Origin: Saprospiraceae bacterium | GTDB taxonomy: Bacteria > Bacteroidota > Bacteroidia > Chitinophagales > Saprospiraceae | Length of the DNA stretch: 64,000 bases | Assembly: GCA_041392805.1 (NCBI GenBank) | Contig: JAWKLJ010000002.1 | Location: 3,053,001-3,117,000, forward strand | Direction: 5' to 3' | Shown: positions 1 to 10,137 of the stretch, in pieces | Layout: each line of letters begins with the position of its first letter | How positions within the stretch are numbered: the first letter of the stretch is position 1 | Notes under the pieces: model-generated | Seen by the model: the letters and a program-made list of their open reading frames with translations, nothing else | What the model was told of the DNA's origin: nothing | Database searches by the model: none | Translations under genes and position numbers: made by a program

Positions 1-3
1 GTC

Positions 4-3000
4 CTAATGGTAGACCACCACCTGTTTTATTTCCAAACGTGTACCTTCCTGCCATAACAAACGATAAACCCCATTTGGCAAACGTCTCAAATCCAAAGAA
101 ATGCGATCATCCATCAAGCTGATTTCCAAGTCCTGTAGCACCTGTCCGCTCGAATTCATCACCCATAGTTTGCGCGGTTCATCAGACGGGGCAGTATCCC
201 ATTTCAAATGGAATAAGCCATCCCCTGGGTTAGGAAACACCTGCAAGGCATTGGAGGCCCTTGACGATCGGAAAGGTTGATAAGCTTCCGGTAAAGGCAT
301 TCCTTCTGTTACAAAGGGTGGCAAGGGAATATTAATGACTCCTTCATCAATTGTAAAGGGTACGTTTAGCGAAAGCGTGATCAAACAACCAGCCTCGTCA
401 CGGATGGTCACCTCATGCAGGCCACTTTTTAAACCAACAAATTGCGATGATACTTGGAAGGCGCCATCGTCAAGTTGATAGGCATATGGCGGGAAACCGC
501 CCGTGGCACTAATATCGAGGGTTTTCATATGTAAAATAAACTGAGCAGACAACGCCTCCACATTGATGGCCTTAGAAGCTAACTGGCCATTCCAATATTT
601 TAAATAAACGGTATATATACCTGGGTTTAATCCTTCAAAAAAGAAATCCGTTTGAAAGTGTTCATTATCCAAGCTATATAAATAAGGACCGTAATCACCT
701 GCTACTGCTATTTCTAGACCAACATTGGCTTCTTCCAAACAAGCACTGCTACTTTCCACTGACACCGTCCAGTCAGGCTCTGGTGCGATCAATGAGATGC
801 TGAAATATCGATTGGGCCACCACAAATCATTGGGGAAATGGATATTGAAATAAAAGCCATCAAAATACATATTGGGGCCATTATGAACATATCGCAGGCG
901 ACCCTCATTAATATCAAATTGATTAAAGGTATTTCCGACCTTAAGTGCTACCCCGTTTAGCAATAAATCACCATAGGCTGGTTTAACGGTCAGGATATAA
1001 GTTATTTCCCTTAATTCCGTTCCAGTCATGGTCGTCTCTAAATAATTTGCATTGAGTACTTCTTGAGAACCTAAGGTAACAACCAGCTCCTCTTCCTGGA
1101 AACTAGCAGCACCCAACAGCGTATCAAAACATACCTCCAGGGTCCAGGTCTCCAACAATCCCGTTGCTGCCGTGGGCAACTGATTTTCCAGCTGAAGCCC
1201 CCAGGTTCCTCCACCTCGTTCACCTGTCATATTGGCAAAGGGGTCAATAGAACGCAAAGTTGCATTAAGATCAAATAAAGTCGCTTCGTCACAAAGGTTT
1301 AAATAGGCAGATGCAGACCCAATCGCATCATCACTAAAATTCATCAAAAGGGTCTCATTTTCACAATCCGAAAAATCAAGTGGCTTCTCAAATAAGCGAA
1401 TGCTCGTCCCTTCCGGCGACACCAATGCCCCTCTGACCTGGTCCAGGTCAGGATGATACACCCGAATATCTTTAAGTGATACCTTACTGATGGGCCAGTT
1501 GTTATTTACATCAATCCACCCCGTGGTTGTTCCGCTAAGTGCTTGCCCAAATGTTTGTGGCGTATGTGTACTTTTGAAATCCTCACAAAAAGGCTTAATC
1601 CGCTGAAAGGCAAAGGGCTGAGAAGACTCTCCCTCGCCGCAATCATTCAGGGCTGTAACCCTCCAATAGTAGACCGCACCAAGTGGGATGTTTAACAATT
1701 GGTACTGATTCCTTGTCACTTCAACATGCACAAAAGTGGTATTGCCAAAAGAGGGACGAGTGGCCACCTCCAATAGATATCGGTCTGCTCTATTTTCCTC
1801 AAACCACTCCAACATCACCTTGTTTTCGGCTATTTTAATCCCGTTATAAGGTGCTCTCAAAAAGGCAAACCCGGGATTCAGCTTTTTTTCTACCAAAATG
1901 CCAGTAGTCAATTGCCAATTGTTTCCTTTCATTGTTATGCTCATTGGAAAAACCGCATTTGACAACTGTTCGAGGCCAGACAATTCCATATCTACCCGCT
2001 CTTCCGACTGCTGAATGACAAAATCGGCGGTCACCCCACTTGGCAAACCATCTATCGTAAAAGAGATACCATCTGTAGGCAAACTTTCGGCTTTAAAAAA
2101 AGAGACTACAGCTGTTGTTTGACCGGCGCACAACTTGTGGTCATAACTTTCGGCGTACCAGTCACCACCCAAAATTTCAATATTAAAATCTTGCTCCGCA
2201 ATAAATCTCCCTTTAGGCGCCTTTACCATGAATTTAAAGCGATCATTGGTCCGCTCCGTCGTATTAGCGCGGTAAGTGACTTGGTCTTTGTTGAGTTGGA
2301 ATTGGGTAAATTCGTCTCCAATGCCAAGCGGAACGCCATCCAACTTCAGCTGCCCCTTTTCTGGAGTAGCCGCGATAACAAAAACAATATCTTCCGGAGC
2401 AATTTCGGTATCATCCGCTTTCAAGAAATTCAAGGTAAGCTTGGCTTCCTGGCGAGGATATAACCAAAGGGTTTGGTTTTTCAATAAGCTAAATGATTGT
2501 GGATCTTTATTGAACGAACAAATTTCGACACTAACCTCTTCCAGTGTTCCTGCGAGTGTTCCTTGTACTTGTTCAAACCGCAATTGCCAGTTGCCATTGG
2601 CCGGCTCTCCCCTAAAGCGTTGCAGGGACTCAAATGGCCGATAAATGCCTGCTAAAGCATAATAGAAGGATTCCTGACAATCTTGTGATAGTGAAGAATA
2701 GGAATTGGAAGCGGCATCATCCAATCGCAACAAAAGATTTTGTCCATCGCAATCGGGCTGGTTAAGTAAGGTTGTATTGGTACCGCTGGGTGCCACTAAA
2801 TCTATACTTAGGAATTTGGGCGTTTCATGGAGCAGACGAATTTTTTGGATGCGTACCTTATTCACCAATTCTTCGGCTGGCACATTGAAAGGCAAAAGTC
2901 CATTTTCTAATTGGCTTAAGTCTTTATTTTCAAGCGTAAATACCTGACAATCTTCAAATCCTGTTTTAACGGTCCGCGTTTCGGACGGTAAACTATTCCC

Positions 3001-6000
3001 GCAGGCGCCTACTGCGATAATCCGCCAGTAATAAAACGCCTCTTCTTGCGCTGCTGTCCATTTGTAGGTATTATTGCTGATGGTATCATTTACTAAAAGC
3101 GATTCAAAAGCCGGATTCTCCGCAATTTGAACGATGTAAGCAGATGAAACGCCAATCCCTTGCCATGACATTTGGAATTCAAGGGGATCAACCGTCACAG
3201 CATTGGCTGGGGTAAGTAAATTGGGCGGCGCGGCACCAGGTACCACTACCAGGTCCAACTCAAAATTTTGGGTAAGGTCTCCAAAAGCAAATGTCGCTGC
3301 AAAATTTATGTTTCCAGGAGATTGGACGGGTGAAACTTGTGAAACAATCAACTTAACCTCTCCAGATGTCGTTAAATTAGCAGGCTCAAAAGTACCGACC
3401 AATCCATTCGGCAAACCACTTACGCTGGGCGTTACCGCTACGCCTTCCGCCGCCAATACAACGCCAAAAGTGAATACAGCGGGAGTAGCTCCACAGATAA
3501 CATGATTTTCGGATAATAGATTGATCTGGGTATCAACCACCTCTATGTCCAGGGTTTGGCTTACGATCCATCCTCGATCAGATTGGACGCTAAAACGGAA
3601 AAAATCGTTTGTCCCCATGTTACCCATGCTTAAATAATGTAGATCGCCAGCATTAATGTCACCTTGGGTAAACTGTCCGCCCAGCCCTAATTCGACGCCA
3701 TTAAAAATTAAACGTCCAAAATGAGGTAATTCTAAAAGGGTATAAATCACCTCTTCTTCTTCACAGCAATTACTAACTGCTCTTAAATAGGCATTCGTTA
3801 TAGGACGGGTATCTCCTGCAAAAGCCGGAAAAGTATGGGTATATATGGTTAAATCTTTGTCTAGAGTGGGCAGATTAGATGATCGAAAGGCCGTAATGGG
3901 CGTACTGGCCCCGGCACCGCACTCATTCTTAGCGGTTACCCGCCAGTAATAAACCAACCCTTTTTGCAAACCCTGGAAAAGGATAAATTCATTTGTTGTT
4001 TCCTGATTCAGTACCGTCGTTCCTCCAAAAGAAGGATTCGTAGCCATTTCCACCTGGTAAGCCGTGGCGCTCTCTACGACGTTCCAATTGAGTAATACAT
4101 TGGGGCTGAATATTTCCATCCCAACCGATGGGGTATACCAACTGGGAAGAGTCGTCGGCGGACCATCCAGCAATAAAGGCAAAGATACCATCAGCACCGT
4201 ATCACTACCTGTCAATCTCAATTCGACTGCACTGGAGCCAATTGGCGCCCCTCCATCCTCAAGGACGGCAACAACCATCGATCCATTCACTGGAACAACT
4301 GGACTTGAAAGCTCTACTTTCGTTCCTGCTGGTTTGCTGATTACCTCAATGTGCAGATCTTCTTCAAAGCCCCAAAAGGCATTAGCAGACAACTCAAAAG
4401 TAAGGACGCCAAAATGAACACAATCCTCTTGCAAAGGTGGATTAACCTCCACCGAAACGGATGGTGCAGGTTGATCCATTATCATAAAATTATGATTGGA
4501 TATATCAAAAAAGATATTATCTGCTGCCGCTATTTTGATTCGGTTTTTAGTGCTTGGCAGATTGGGAACGGTAAGGGAAAACTGCCCATTATTGGGCACA
4601 CCCTCTGCCAAGGTAATCGGAAAAGTGAGCCCCCCATCTTGAGACAATAGGATATTAACGGACTGGCAGTTAATGGGTTCCTGGTCTGTTTTTGCCACAT
4701 CCCAGATAATGTCTACCTCATGGCCAATAAACCAATACTGGTCTCGGCTGCTCGGTTGGGTAACAAGAAATGGCCCTGCTTCCTCACTAAAAATCAAAAT
4801 CATTTCATCATAGTCAGAAATACCAACCCCATCGTGGTTATCTCTGACAGACAACTGAAAATGGACTTGTCTATTTACGGAAGGGAGTACTTCCCAGATG
4901 GGCTCGACATTGTTCAATAAGAAATTTTGAGCGGGAATCATTCTGTTAGGAGAAGTCGTCGGCGGATAACTTCTAAAAATTGGGCCGCTGGTATAGTCGG
5001 GTCTTGGCGGATGCGTAACCACCTCATTATCAAATTGTTCCCAATTATACAACAAAGGGTCGCCATCGGGGTCATAGCCAGTTCCTTTTAATTCGAAAGG
5101 AGTTAAAATGGGAATGGTGTGGTTTGGGCCGGCATTCACTGTAGGCTCCTTATTATCTATTTCTATATTCTCTACACAAAAAGCGGTTACACCCGACCTT
5201 ACAATACGGCTAATTGTCTTTAAGCTCTCTCCGTGAAAATAATCATCAGGAAGTCCCTTTACATTGGGTTCACAAATGCCCGCATAACTCATGATGGTAG
5301 AGCCACTTCCTGGCTCAAAGGCCGCACTAGGCGTGATATTACAGTCGTTATTTTGGGTGTGTTTTGCACCAAATTGATGCCCAATTTCGTGCATTACAAT
5401 CAAGTCAAAATAATACCCTTCAGGCGTTTCCAACCCACTCACGCCCTTCCCTTTCCGAGAATAATTGCAAATGGAGGAAATCGATGCCAGCCCACCAAAG
5501 GTGGTATTAAATACATGTCCGATATCAAACTTACTTAAGCCAAGGTATTGGGAACAAGTGGTTTGATTTTCCTGGAACATGGCTTCCTTATCTCCTTCCG
5601 TGAAAGGATCCGTCAATGGGTCTAGAAAAATCAACTGACTATTTCCAGGGACTATTTCCAGGCGAATGGCCAATTCTGTTTCATAAACAGCATTTACGTG
5701 CAGTAAAGTCTCATTCATGGCTGCCAATACATCTGCTTTGGTCCCTCCATGAAACTGCGCATATTCTCCGGTACAGGCAATGGCCAATTCGAACACCCTT
5801 AAATTGAAGCCTCTAGCTCGGGCATTCTCTGTATTTTCTTGTCTCCATTCAGGTGAATAACCATCCCCATCCACACCACATGACTGGTCAAAACCTGGAG
5901 GGATCGGCAATTCATCTACTGTCAACATGCGATATACTTCACTAGTTAGAGCATCCTCGGCTTCCAACAAATAGCGTTTCCCTTCCCACGCGTATATAAG

Positions 6001-6360
6001 CCTAAGCCGCTTATGCGAAATGGAGAAACGAACTTCCTTGCCTACCTGCGTAGGCAAAACGGCACGAAAGGCTTTAATTTCGGGATATTCCGCACTCAAT
6101 TTAGGATGAAAATTACTATTCTCTTTGGCCAAAAAGGTGGCAAAAGTGCCATCTGGCAAGGGAAGGTCGATCTTTATGGAAGTGGAAGGTGCCGCACCCT
6201 GGATATATCTGGCAAAGGCAGCATAATCAAGATGATAACGAGACACACTTAGCTCGGACCAGAAATTTGTTTGGGTATTATGCTGCTGTCCTTGTAAATC
6301 AAAAACAAAAACGATACAACATATGAATAAAAATAGTTGTCGTATGGGATGGCCGTTCAC
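4..6360 (-). CDS. Giant secreted reprolysin-like (M12B-type) metalloprotease with T9SS sorting domain
   Basis: The 2118-residue protein starts at a GTG and has an N-terminal hydrophobic signal. A metzincin zinc site HEIGHQFGAKH lies near residues 324-334, preceded by reprolysin-type sequence, so it should be a zinc endopeptidase acting outside the cell. After the catalytic domain come a PKD-like segment, three fibronectin-type repeats (each ending YYWRVTA or similar, near 800, 1100 and 1530), three CSPG/cadherin-like repeats (LPHFGRLIFNGVEL type) and two proprotein-convertase P-like domains. The last about 80 residues (VFPNPGDGLFHLKW onward, ending KQVVVYH) match a type A T9SS C-terminal domain, so secretion is by the type IX system. 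The true substrate cannot be read from sequence. The gene is complete, with its stop at the left edge. Confidence 0.9.
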   Translation of the reverse strand: MNGHPIRQLFLFICCIVFVFDLQGQQHNTQTNFWSELSVSRYHLDYAAFARYIQGAAPSTSIKIDLPLPDGTFATFLAKENSNFHPKLSAEYPEIKAFRAVLPTQVGKEVRFSISHKRLRLIYAWEGKRYLLEAEDALTSEVYRMLTVDELPIPPGFDQSCGVDGDGYSPEWRQENTENARARGFNLRVFELAIACTGEYAQFHGGTKADVLAAMNETLLHVNAVYETELAIRLEIVPGNSQLIFLDPLTDPFTEGDKEAMFQENQTTCSQYLGLSKFDIGHVFNTTFGGLASISSICNYSRKGKGVSGLETPEGYYFDLIVMHEIGHQFGAKHTQNNDCNITPSAAFEPGSGSTIMSYAGICEPNVKGLPDDYFHGESLKTISRIVRSGVTAFCVENIEIDNKEPTVNAGPNHTIPILTPFELKGTGYDPDGDPLLYNWEQFDNEVVTHPPRPDYTSGPIFRSYPPTTSPNRMIPAQNFLLNNVEPIWEVLPSVNRQVHFQLSVRDNHDGVGISDYDEMILIFSEEAGPFLVTQPSSRDQYWFIGHEVDIIWDVAKTDQEPINCQSVNILLSQDGGLTFPITLAEGVPNNGQFSLTVPNLPSTKNRIKIAAADNIFFDISNHNFMIMDQPAPSVSVEVNPPLQEDCVHFGVLTFELSANAFWGFEEDLHIEVISKPAGTKVELSSPVVPVNGSMVVAVLEDGGAPIGSSAVELRLTGSDTVLMVSLPLLLDGPPTTLPSWYTPSVGMEIFSPNVLLNWNVVESATAYQVEMATNPSFGGTTVLNQETTNEFILFQGLQKGLVYYWRVTAKNECGAGASTPITAFRSSNLPTLDKDLTIYTHTFPAFAGDTRPITNAYLRAVSNCCEEEEVIYTLLELPHFGRLIFNGVELGLGGQFTQGDINAGDLHYLSMGNMGTNDFFRFSVQSDRGWIVSQTLDIEVVDTQINLLSENHVICGATPAVFTFGVVLAAEGVAVTPSVSGLPNGLVGTFEPANLTTSGEVKLIVSQVSPVQSPGNINFAATFAFGDLTQNFELDLVVVPGAAPPNLLTPANAVTVDPLEFQMSWQGIGVSSAYIVQIAENPAFESLLVNDTISNNTYKWTAAQEEAFYYWRIIAVGACGNSLPSETRTVKTGFEDCQVFTLENKDLSQLENGLLPFNVPAEELVNKVRIQKIRLLHETPKFLSIDLVAPSGTNTTLLNQPDCDGQNLLLRLDDAASNSYSSLSQDCQESFYYALAGIYRPFESLQRFRGEPANGNWQLRFEQVQGTLAGTLEEVSVEICSFNKDPQSFSLLKNQTLWLYPRQEAKLTLNFLKADDTEIAPEDIVFVIAATPEKGQLKLDGVPLGIGDEFTQFQLNKDQVTYRANTTERTNDRFKFMVKAPKGRFIAEQDFNIEILGGDWYAESYDHKLCAGQTTAVVSFFKAESLPTDGISFTIDGLPSGVTADFVIQQSEERVDMELSGLEQLSNAVFPMSITMKGNNWQLTTGILVEKKLNPGFAFLRAPYNGIKIAENKVMLEWFEENRADRYLLEVATRPSFGNTTFVHVEVTRNQYQLLNIPLGAVYYWRVTALNDCGEGESSQPFAFQRIKPFCEDFKSTHTPQTFGQALSGTTTGWIDVNNNWPISKVSLKDIRVYHPDLDQVRGALVSPEGTSIRLFEKPLDFSDCENETLLMNFSDDAIGSASAYLNLCDEATLFDLNATLRSIDPFANMTGERGGGTWGLQLENQLPTAATGLLETWTLEVCFDTLLGAASFQEEELVVTLGSQEVLNANYLETTMTGTELREITYILTVKPAYGDLLLNGVALKVGNTFNQFDINEGRLRYVHNGPNMYFDGFYFNIHFPNDLWWPNRYFSISLIAPEPDWTVSVESSSACLEEANVGLEIAVAGDYGPYLYSLDNEHFQTDFFFEGLNPGIYTVYLKYWNGQLASKAINVEALSAQFILHMKTLDISATGGFPPYAYQLDDGAFQVSSQFVGLKSGLHEVTIRDEAGCLITLSLNVPFTIDEGVINIPLPPFVTEGMPLPEAYQPFRSSRASNALQVFPNPGDGLFHLKWDTAPSDEPRKLWVMNSSGQVLQDLEISLMDDRISLDLRRLPNGVYRLLWQEGTRLEIKQVVVYH

Positions 6361-6648
6361 GATTAGATGTTTGTTGATTGATTAGTTGCATTTAAATAAT
6401 AAAGCTATTTCTTATTATACTTACCGGGGAAATAGCCTACAACTTTTCGCTGTAGCACTTTTTAATTTTAGTTTTTAATTCAGCCCATGAAAGATCACTA
6501 TTTCGGTATACGCTGTCATCAAAACTTCATTTTTGGGTATATATTAGTGTGCAGTGACAGACAATTTCTAAAATAACGTTCCTCTTGTATACGGTAGATT
6601 ATTTGAAAAGATACGTGGAGAATGTTAATATTTTAAAGGTCACTCATC
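6361..6648. other. Intergenic region upstream of the metalloprotease
   Basis: AT-rich spacer of 288 bp between two minus-strand genes. It must hold the protease promoter. I see no RNA gene, repeat or convincing hairpin terminator in it. Confidence 0.4.
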
Positions 6649-7458
6649 TTACGCGTCTTTTGTTATGAGCGCAATTGGGCTCAATTGTAACCCTTTTAAT
6701 TTCAAAAACCGCAGCACTCCTTTTCCTCCGGCCAGGTGCCCCGCTCCAATAGCAATAAAGGTAGGCTGGGACTGGCAAACCTCAAAAATGCGATCTGCCA
6801 TAACCACATTTCGGTCAAATAAAAGTAATTTTCGTAAAGCACCGGCTCCTTTTCGAGTTGCTTTGTAGATTTTAACGGGATCACCTGCAGCATACAGGTC
6901 AGCCGTATGAAGCAGTTGTTTCCGGTGTTTAGAAAAATGGGACAGCATGGCCCTTAATGCCTTAAATTGGTAGTCCATTGGAATCTTTTGCAAGACCTTT
7001 GCCTGTTCCTGGAAGGTTTCGACCCCTAATAAAAGCTTGTCTTTCGATTTAGCGTAGGTCGACAAATGCTCATCCAAGGAAACCGGCATGTCCTTCGCCA
7101 GCAATTGCTCGTTTAGCATATTCAGGATAAGAAAGGGAGAAAGATGCCGAAGCCTATTCAATTCTAGGTCAAGTACTTTCTTTAATATTTTCCGCATTTT
7201 TTGGTACACCTTGGGTCGAAAATATTGATCCAATGGTGGTGACTGGCTGCTGAACAAGGAACCCATATGGACCGTTTCAGCTTCGTCCAATTTAAACTCG
7301 GTTGCCAAGGCAGGGCAAGCATCTATAAACGGATAAAGGAATGCCATTCGCTGGAAAGCAAGCTGGTCACGAACATGCATGGTACCAAATAGGAAAGAAG
7401 TACCTGCCAAGCTTTCGCCCTCGATTTGCCAAAGTAAGGTCTGTTTTTTAATGCTCAT
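6649..7458 (-). CDS. TraB/GumN family protein
   Basis: This 269-residue protein has the N-terminal LLWQIEG...SFLFGTMHVRD signature of the TraB/PrgY/GumN family and, near the C-terminus, the second family signature FIAIGAGHLAGGKGVLRFL. The family is linked to a metal-dependent hydrolase or protease-like fold (Tiki relatives), with conserved His and Glu residues; the bacterial members have no settled substrate. Unlike many relatives it has no evident signal peptide, so it may be cytoplasmic. It is separated from the upstream Lrp gene by a strong hairpin. Confidence 0.85.
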   Translation of the reverse strand: MSIKKQTLLWQIEGESLAGTSFLFGTMHVRDQLAFQRMAFLYPFIDACPALATEFKLDEAETVHMGSLFSSQSPPLDQYFRPKVYQKMRKILKKVLDLELNRLRHLSPFLILNMLNEQLLAKDMPVSLDEHLSTYAKSKDKLLLGVETFQEQAKVLQKIPMDYQFKALRAMLSHFSKHRKQLLHTADLYAAGDPVKIYKATRKGAGALRKLLLFDRNVVMADRIFEVCQSQPTFIAIGAGHLAGGKGVLRFLKLKGLQLSPIALITKDA

Positions 7459-7476
7459 CGCTATGCCTACAAATAA

Positions 7477-7512
7477 TTCGGGCCACTGTTACTGCAGCAA
7501 CAGTGGCCCGAA
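7477..7512 (-). terminator. Hairpin terminator between Lrp and TraB/GumN genes
   Basis: A perfect 14-bp inverted repeat (TTCGGGCCACTGTT paired with its complement, 8-base loop) lies just past the stop of the Lrp gene. It has an A/T-rich flank on both sides, with the stronger T-run on the plus strand. It most likely ends the Lrp transcript. Confidence 0.7.
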
Positions 7513-7533
7513 AATCTTTTTTTGCTAGGTGGT

Positions 7534-8010
7534 TTATTCGTATCGGTATGGAAGCACCTTACTATCTTTTACGGTAGATAAGGTCATTAGCGTTTTTAAA
7601 CGCTCAATTTCTTCGATCTGAGAAAGTGTTTTAAACAATAGTTTTTCGTAGGTGGGAATATCTTTGCAAACTATTTTTATCAAAAAATCTGCCTCTCCCG
7701 TGATGATATAACACTCTGTAATTTCCTCTATCTCTTTAATCTTCTCCAAAAAGTGATTCAGCGCATTTTCTTTTTGCCAGGCGAGCGAAACCAAAACAAA
7801 GGTTTTAACATTAAGCCCAATCGTTTGCGGGCTTACCTGAGCATGATAGCTTTCAATAACACCTGATTGCTCCAATTTTTTTACCCTTTCCAAGGTTGGG
7901 GCCGGAGAAAGACCAATTTTTTTAGAGAGATCCAGGTTGGTGATTTTACTATTGTCCTGTAATATTCGTAGGATTTTTAGATCAATCTTATCCAATTTAT
8001 TGTCTGACAT
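7534..8010 (-). CDS. Lrp/AsnC family transcriptional regulator
   Basis: The 158-residue length and layout are typical of the family: an N-terminal winged helix-turn-helix (LDKIDLKILRILQDNSKITN, then LSKKIGLSPAPTLERVKKLEQSGVI) and a C-terminal RAM ligand-binding domain (about residues 68-150, with ITGEADFLIKIVCKD). Such proteins bind amino acids and control amino-acid metabolism. It lies next to the glutamate dehydrogenase gene on the same strand, which makes that gene a plausible target, but this is inference from position. Confidence 0.92.
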   Translation of the reverse strand: MSDNKLDKIDLKILRILQDNSKITNLDLSKKIGLSPAPTLERVKKLEQSGVIESYHAQVSPQTIGLNVKTFVLVSLAWQKENALNHFLEKIKEIEEITECYIITGEADFLIKIVCKDIPTYEKLLFKTLSQIEEIERLKTLMTLSTVKDSKVLPYRYE

Positions 8011-8381
8011 TGCATTTTGGGTTACGTAAAAAAAAAGTTATCGCTTAAAGTCCGTAGCAAAGAAAACAAAATACAACCGAATTTACAATTTACCGTTCAA
8101 TATTTTTGTAAAGCCTTCTTTTTCAAACCAATTTGCAATAATATTTCTCCTATAGCGGCCTAGTGCTGCCTGCACTAAGTAAGGGGGTAAATAAAATGAG
8201 GCTATTTTGTTGTCAGACAAGGCGCGAGGTGCGATAATAGCGGGCCTATATGAGTAACGAGCAACCCAGTATGGCGCCAAAAGAGACCATTGTATATCTC
8301 AGTATTTAGTGCCGGCAGCACTAGGCTTCAGAAGTTCAGCTCGGTACTGCCCTGCCACTTCTGAAGCCCGTGCTCGCACAC
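8011..8381. other. Intergenic region with an inverted repeat downstream of gdhA
   Basis: 371 bp between gdhA and the Lrp gene. It contains a perfect 12-bp inverted repeat, GGCTTCAGAAGT at 8324-8335 and its complement at 8357-8368, with a 21-base loop and no T-run, just after the gdhA stop. It could be a processing or termination hairpin. No credible gene is seen here. Confidence 0.5.
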
Positions 8382-9827
8382 CTATGGAAAGATTCCTAAG
8401 GCCATGTAATCACTACTGATTTTATTGATTGCACTTAGAAAAGCAGCGGTCCTAAGACTATCCACTTTGGGATTATTTACTTTTACTTCTCTAATTTGGT
8501 GGTAGGCCGAAACCATGGTTTCTTCCAGTCCAGAGCGAACCAAATCAATTTCTCCTGCACCTCTGGCAATCATGTTTTTATCTCTTTCACCTACTTCTTT
8601 TCCGGTGAGTTTTTCGACCAGACTAATCATACTTGTGTAGGTGTTTTCATTGAATCGCTTCTCCATCCGCCCAAAGCGCATATGTGAAAGGTTCTTTAGC
8701 CATTCAAAATAAGACACCGTGACACCACCAGCGTTAAGGTATACATCGGGAATAATCATTTTGCCTGCCTTTATCAATTCTTCTTGGGCGGCAGAGGTAA
8801 CCGGCCCATTGGCCGCTTCTGCAATGATTTTGGCTTTTACCCTATGAACATTTTCAATGGTGATCTGGCTTTCCAGCGCTGCCGGAACCAAAATATCGCA
8901 TTCAAACTCCATGACGGCCAGGCGATCCTCCTTAGCAAAACTTTGGGCCCCCGGGAATCCGATGATCGAGCCCGTTTCTTTTCGAAAAGCGATCAATTGG
9001 TGAATATCTATGCCCGAAGGCTTGTATATAGCACCTTCGACCTCTGATACTCCAATAATTTTCACACCTCCTTCATCTTGTGAAATGATAGCAGTGTGAG
9101 AACCCACGTTTCCTAAACCTTGTACCACCATGGTTTTTCCTTCCGTGCCAGGCTCCAAGCCCAGGGCTTGCATGTCTTCTTTGAAGGAACAAGCCTCCCG
9201 AATACCGTAATAAACACCACGGCCTGTTGCCTCGGTCCGACCACGCACCCCATTTTGGTTTACGGGCTTGCCCGTTACGCAACCGGCGGCATCGATATCA
9301 CCGCCATTAAAGGTGCGATAGGTGTCGTAAATCCAGGACATTTCTCTTTCCCCTGTACCATAATCTGGAGCAGGTACATCAATGGATGGTCCGATAAAGT
9401 TTCGCTTGATCAATTCGGTGGTGTAACGGCGAGTGATGCGCTCCAATTGGTCCTCTGTGTATTCCCAAGGGTTTATTTTAACCCCGCCTTTGGCTCCTCC
9501 AAAGGGAACATCTACGATGGCACATTTGTAGGTCATCAAGGTCGCCAGCGCCATGACTTCTTCCTGGTTCACGTGGTTGCTATAGCGAATCCCCCCTTTT
9601 GTGGGAGACCGGTGGTGGCTATGCTGTACGCGATAAGCTTCGATTACCTTTACCTCATTCCCTATTTTTACAGGGAATCGCATTTGGTAAACGGCATTAC
9701 ATACTTTGATTTGCTCCAATAAACCCTGGGGCAAACCGGTGTGGGCAGCAGCGATATCAAAGTAGTTTTGCACACTTTGATAAAACCCTAGCCCTTCCTT
9801 GGCATTAATGTTTTTGGTCATTTTCAT
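8382..9827 (-). CDS. gdhA: Glutamate dehydrogenase (Glu/Leu/Phe/Val dehydrogenase family)
   Basis: Catalyses reversible oxidative deamination of glutamate to 2-oxoglutarate and ammonia. The substrate-binding half carries HHRSPTKGGIRYS and the PFGGAKGGV motif with the catalytic lysine region; the Rossmann half carries VVQGLGNVGSHTA. The C-terminal part, AEAANGPVTSAA and PDVYLNAGGVTVSYFEW, is also diagnostic. Length (about 480 aa) is slightly longer than the common 420-450 aa form, within the range seen in Bacteroidota. The start is ATG at 9827 or 9821; both overlap the end of the upstream ccmD-like gene, suggesting co-transcription. Confidence 0.95.
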   Translation of the reverse strand: MKMTKNINAKEGLGFYQSVQNYFDIAAAHTGLPQGLLEQIKVCNAVYQMRFPVKIGNEVKVIEAYRVQHSHHRSPTKGGIRYSNHVNQEEVMALATLMTYKCAIVDVPFGGAKGGVKINPWEYTEDQLERITRRYTTELIKRNFIGPSIDVPAPDYGTGEREMSWIYDTYRTFNGGDIDAAGCVTGKPVNQNGVRGRTEATGRGVYYGIREACSFKEDMQALGLEPGTEGKTMVVQGLGNVGSHTAIISQDEGGVKIIGVSEVEGAIYKPSGIDIHQLIAFRKETGSIIGFPGAQSFAKEDRLAVMEFECDILVPAALESQITIENVHRVKAKIIAEAANGPVTSAAQEELIKAGKMIIPDVYLNAGGVTVSYFEWLKNLSHMRFGRMEKRFNENTYTSMISLVEKLTGKEVGERDKNMIARGAGEIDLVRSGLEETMVSAYHQIREVKVNNPKVDSLRTAAFLSAINKISSDYMALGIFP

Positions 9828-10029
9828 CAATTTGGTTCTCCAATCTGGTTAGTCGTTTATCTAGGTATATTAGGAAGATAACGATACCTAAAAAAATGGC
9901 AATAATAACGGCTACAACGACATACATCTTGCCCATACTCCTCATAAAGTCAGGTCCCCCGTCCTGGGCGGCCAAAGCATTGGTCATTAAAAGGCTCAAA
10001 CTTAGGGCCAAAAAGATGGTCTTTTTCAT
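9805..10029 (-). CDS. CcmD-like small membrane protein
   Basis: The 74-residue protein has a signal-like N-terminus (LALSLSLLMTNALAAQ) and one strong transmembrane segment (VVVAVIIAIFLGIVIFLIYL) followed by a charged tail with KRLTRLENQ. This layout and its place directly after ccmC fit the CcmD role of anchoring or regulating the haem exporter during cytochrome c maturation. Sequence identity in this family is too low for certainty. Its stop overlaps the gdhA start. Confidence 0.65.
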   Translation of the reverse strand: MKKTIFLALSLSLLMTNALAAQDGGPDFMRSMGKMYVVVAVIIAIFLGIVIFLIYLDKRLTRLENQIDENDQKH

Positions 10030-10137
10030 AAGTAAATGGTCTTTACCACTACCCTTGCTAAGGTTTGGGTTTGCAAAACAACAAAAATTTAAGTAGCAAG
10101 AATAGCTTTATTTATCAATTTTGAAAAGATGTTGGCT

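Noticed and set aside
8083..8280. 65-codon open frame on the minus strand between gdhA and the Lrp gene
   Set aside because: No family features and unlike neighbouring genes in codon use; probably chance.
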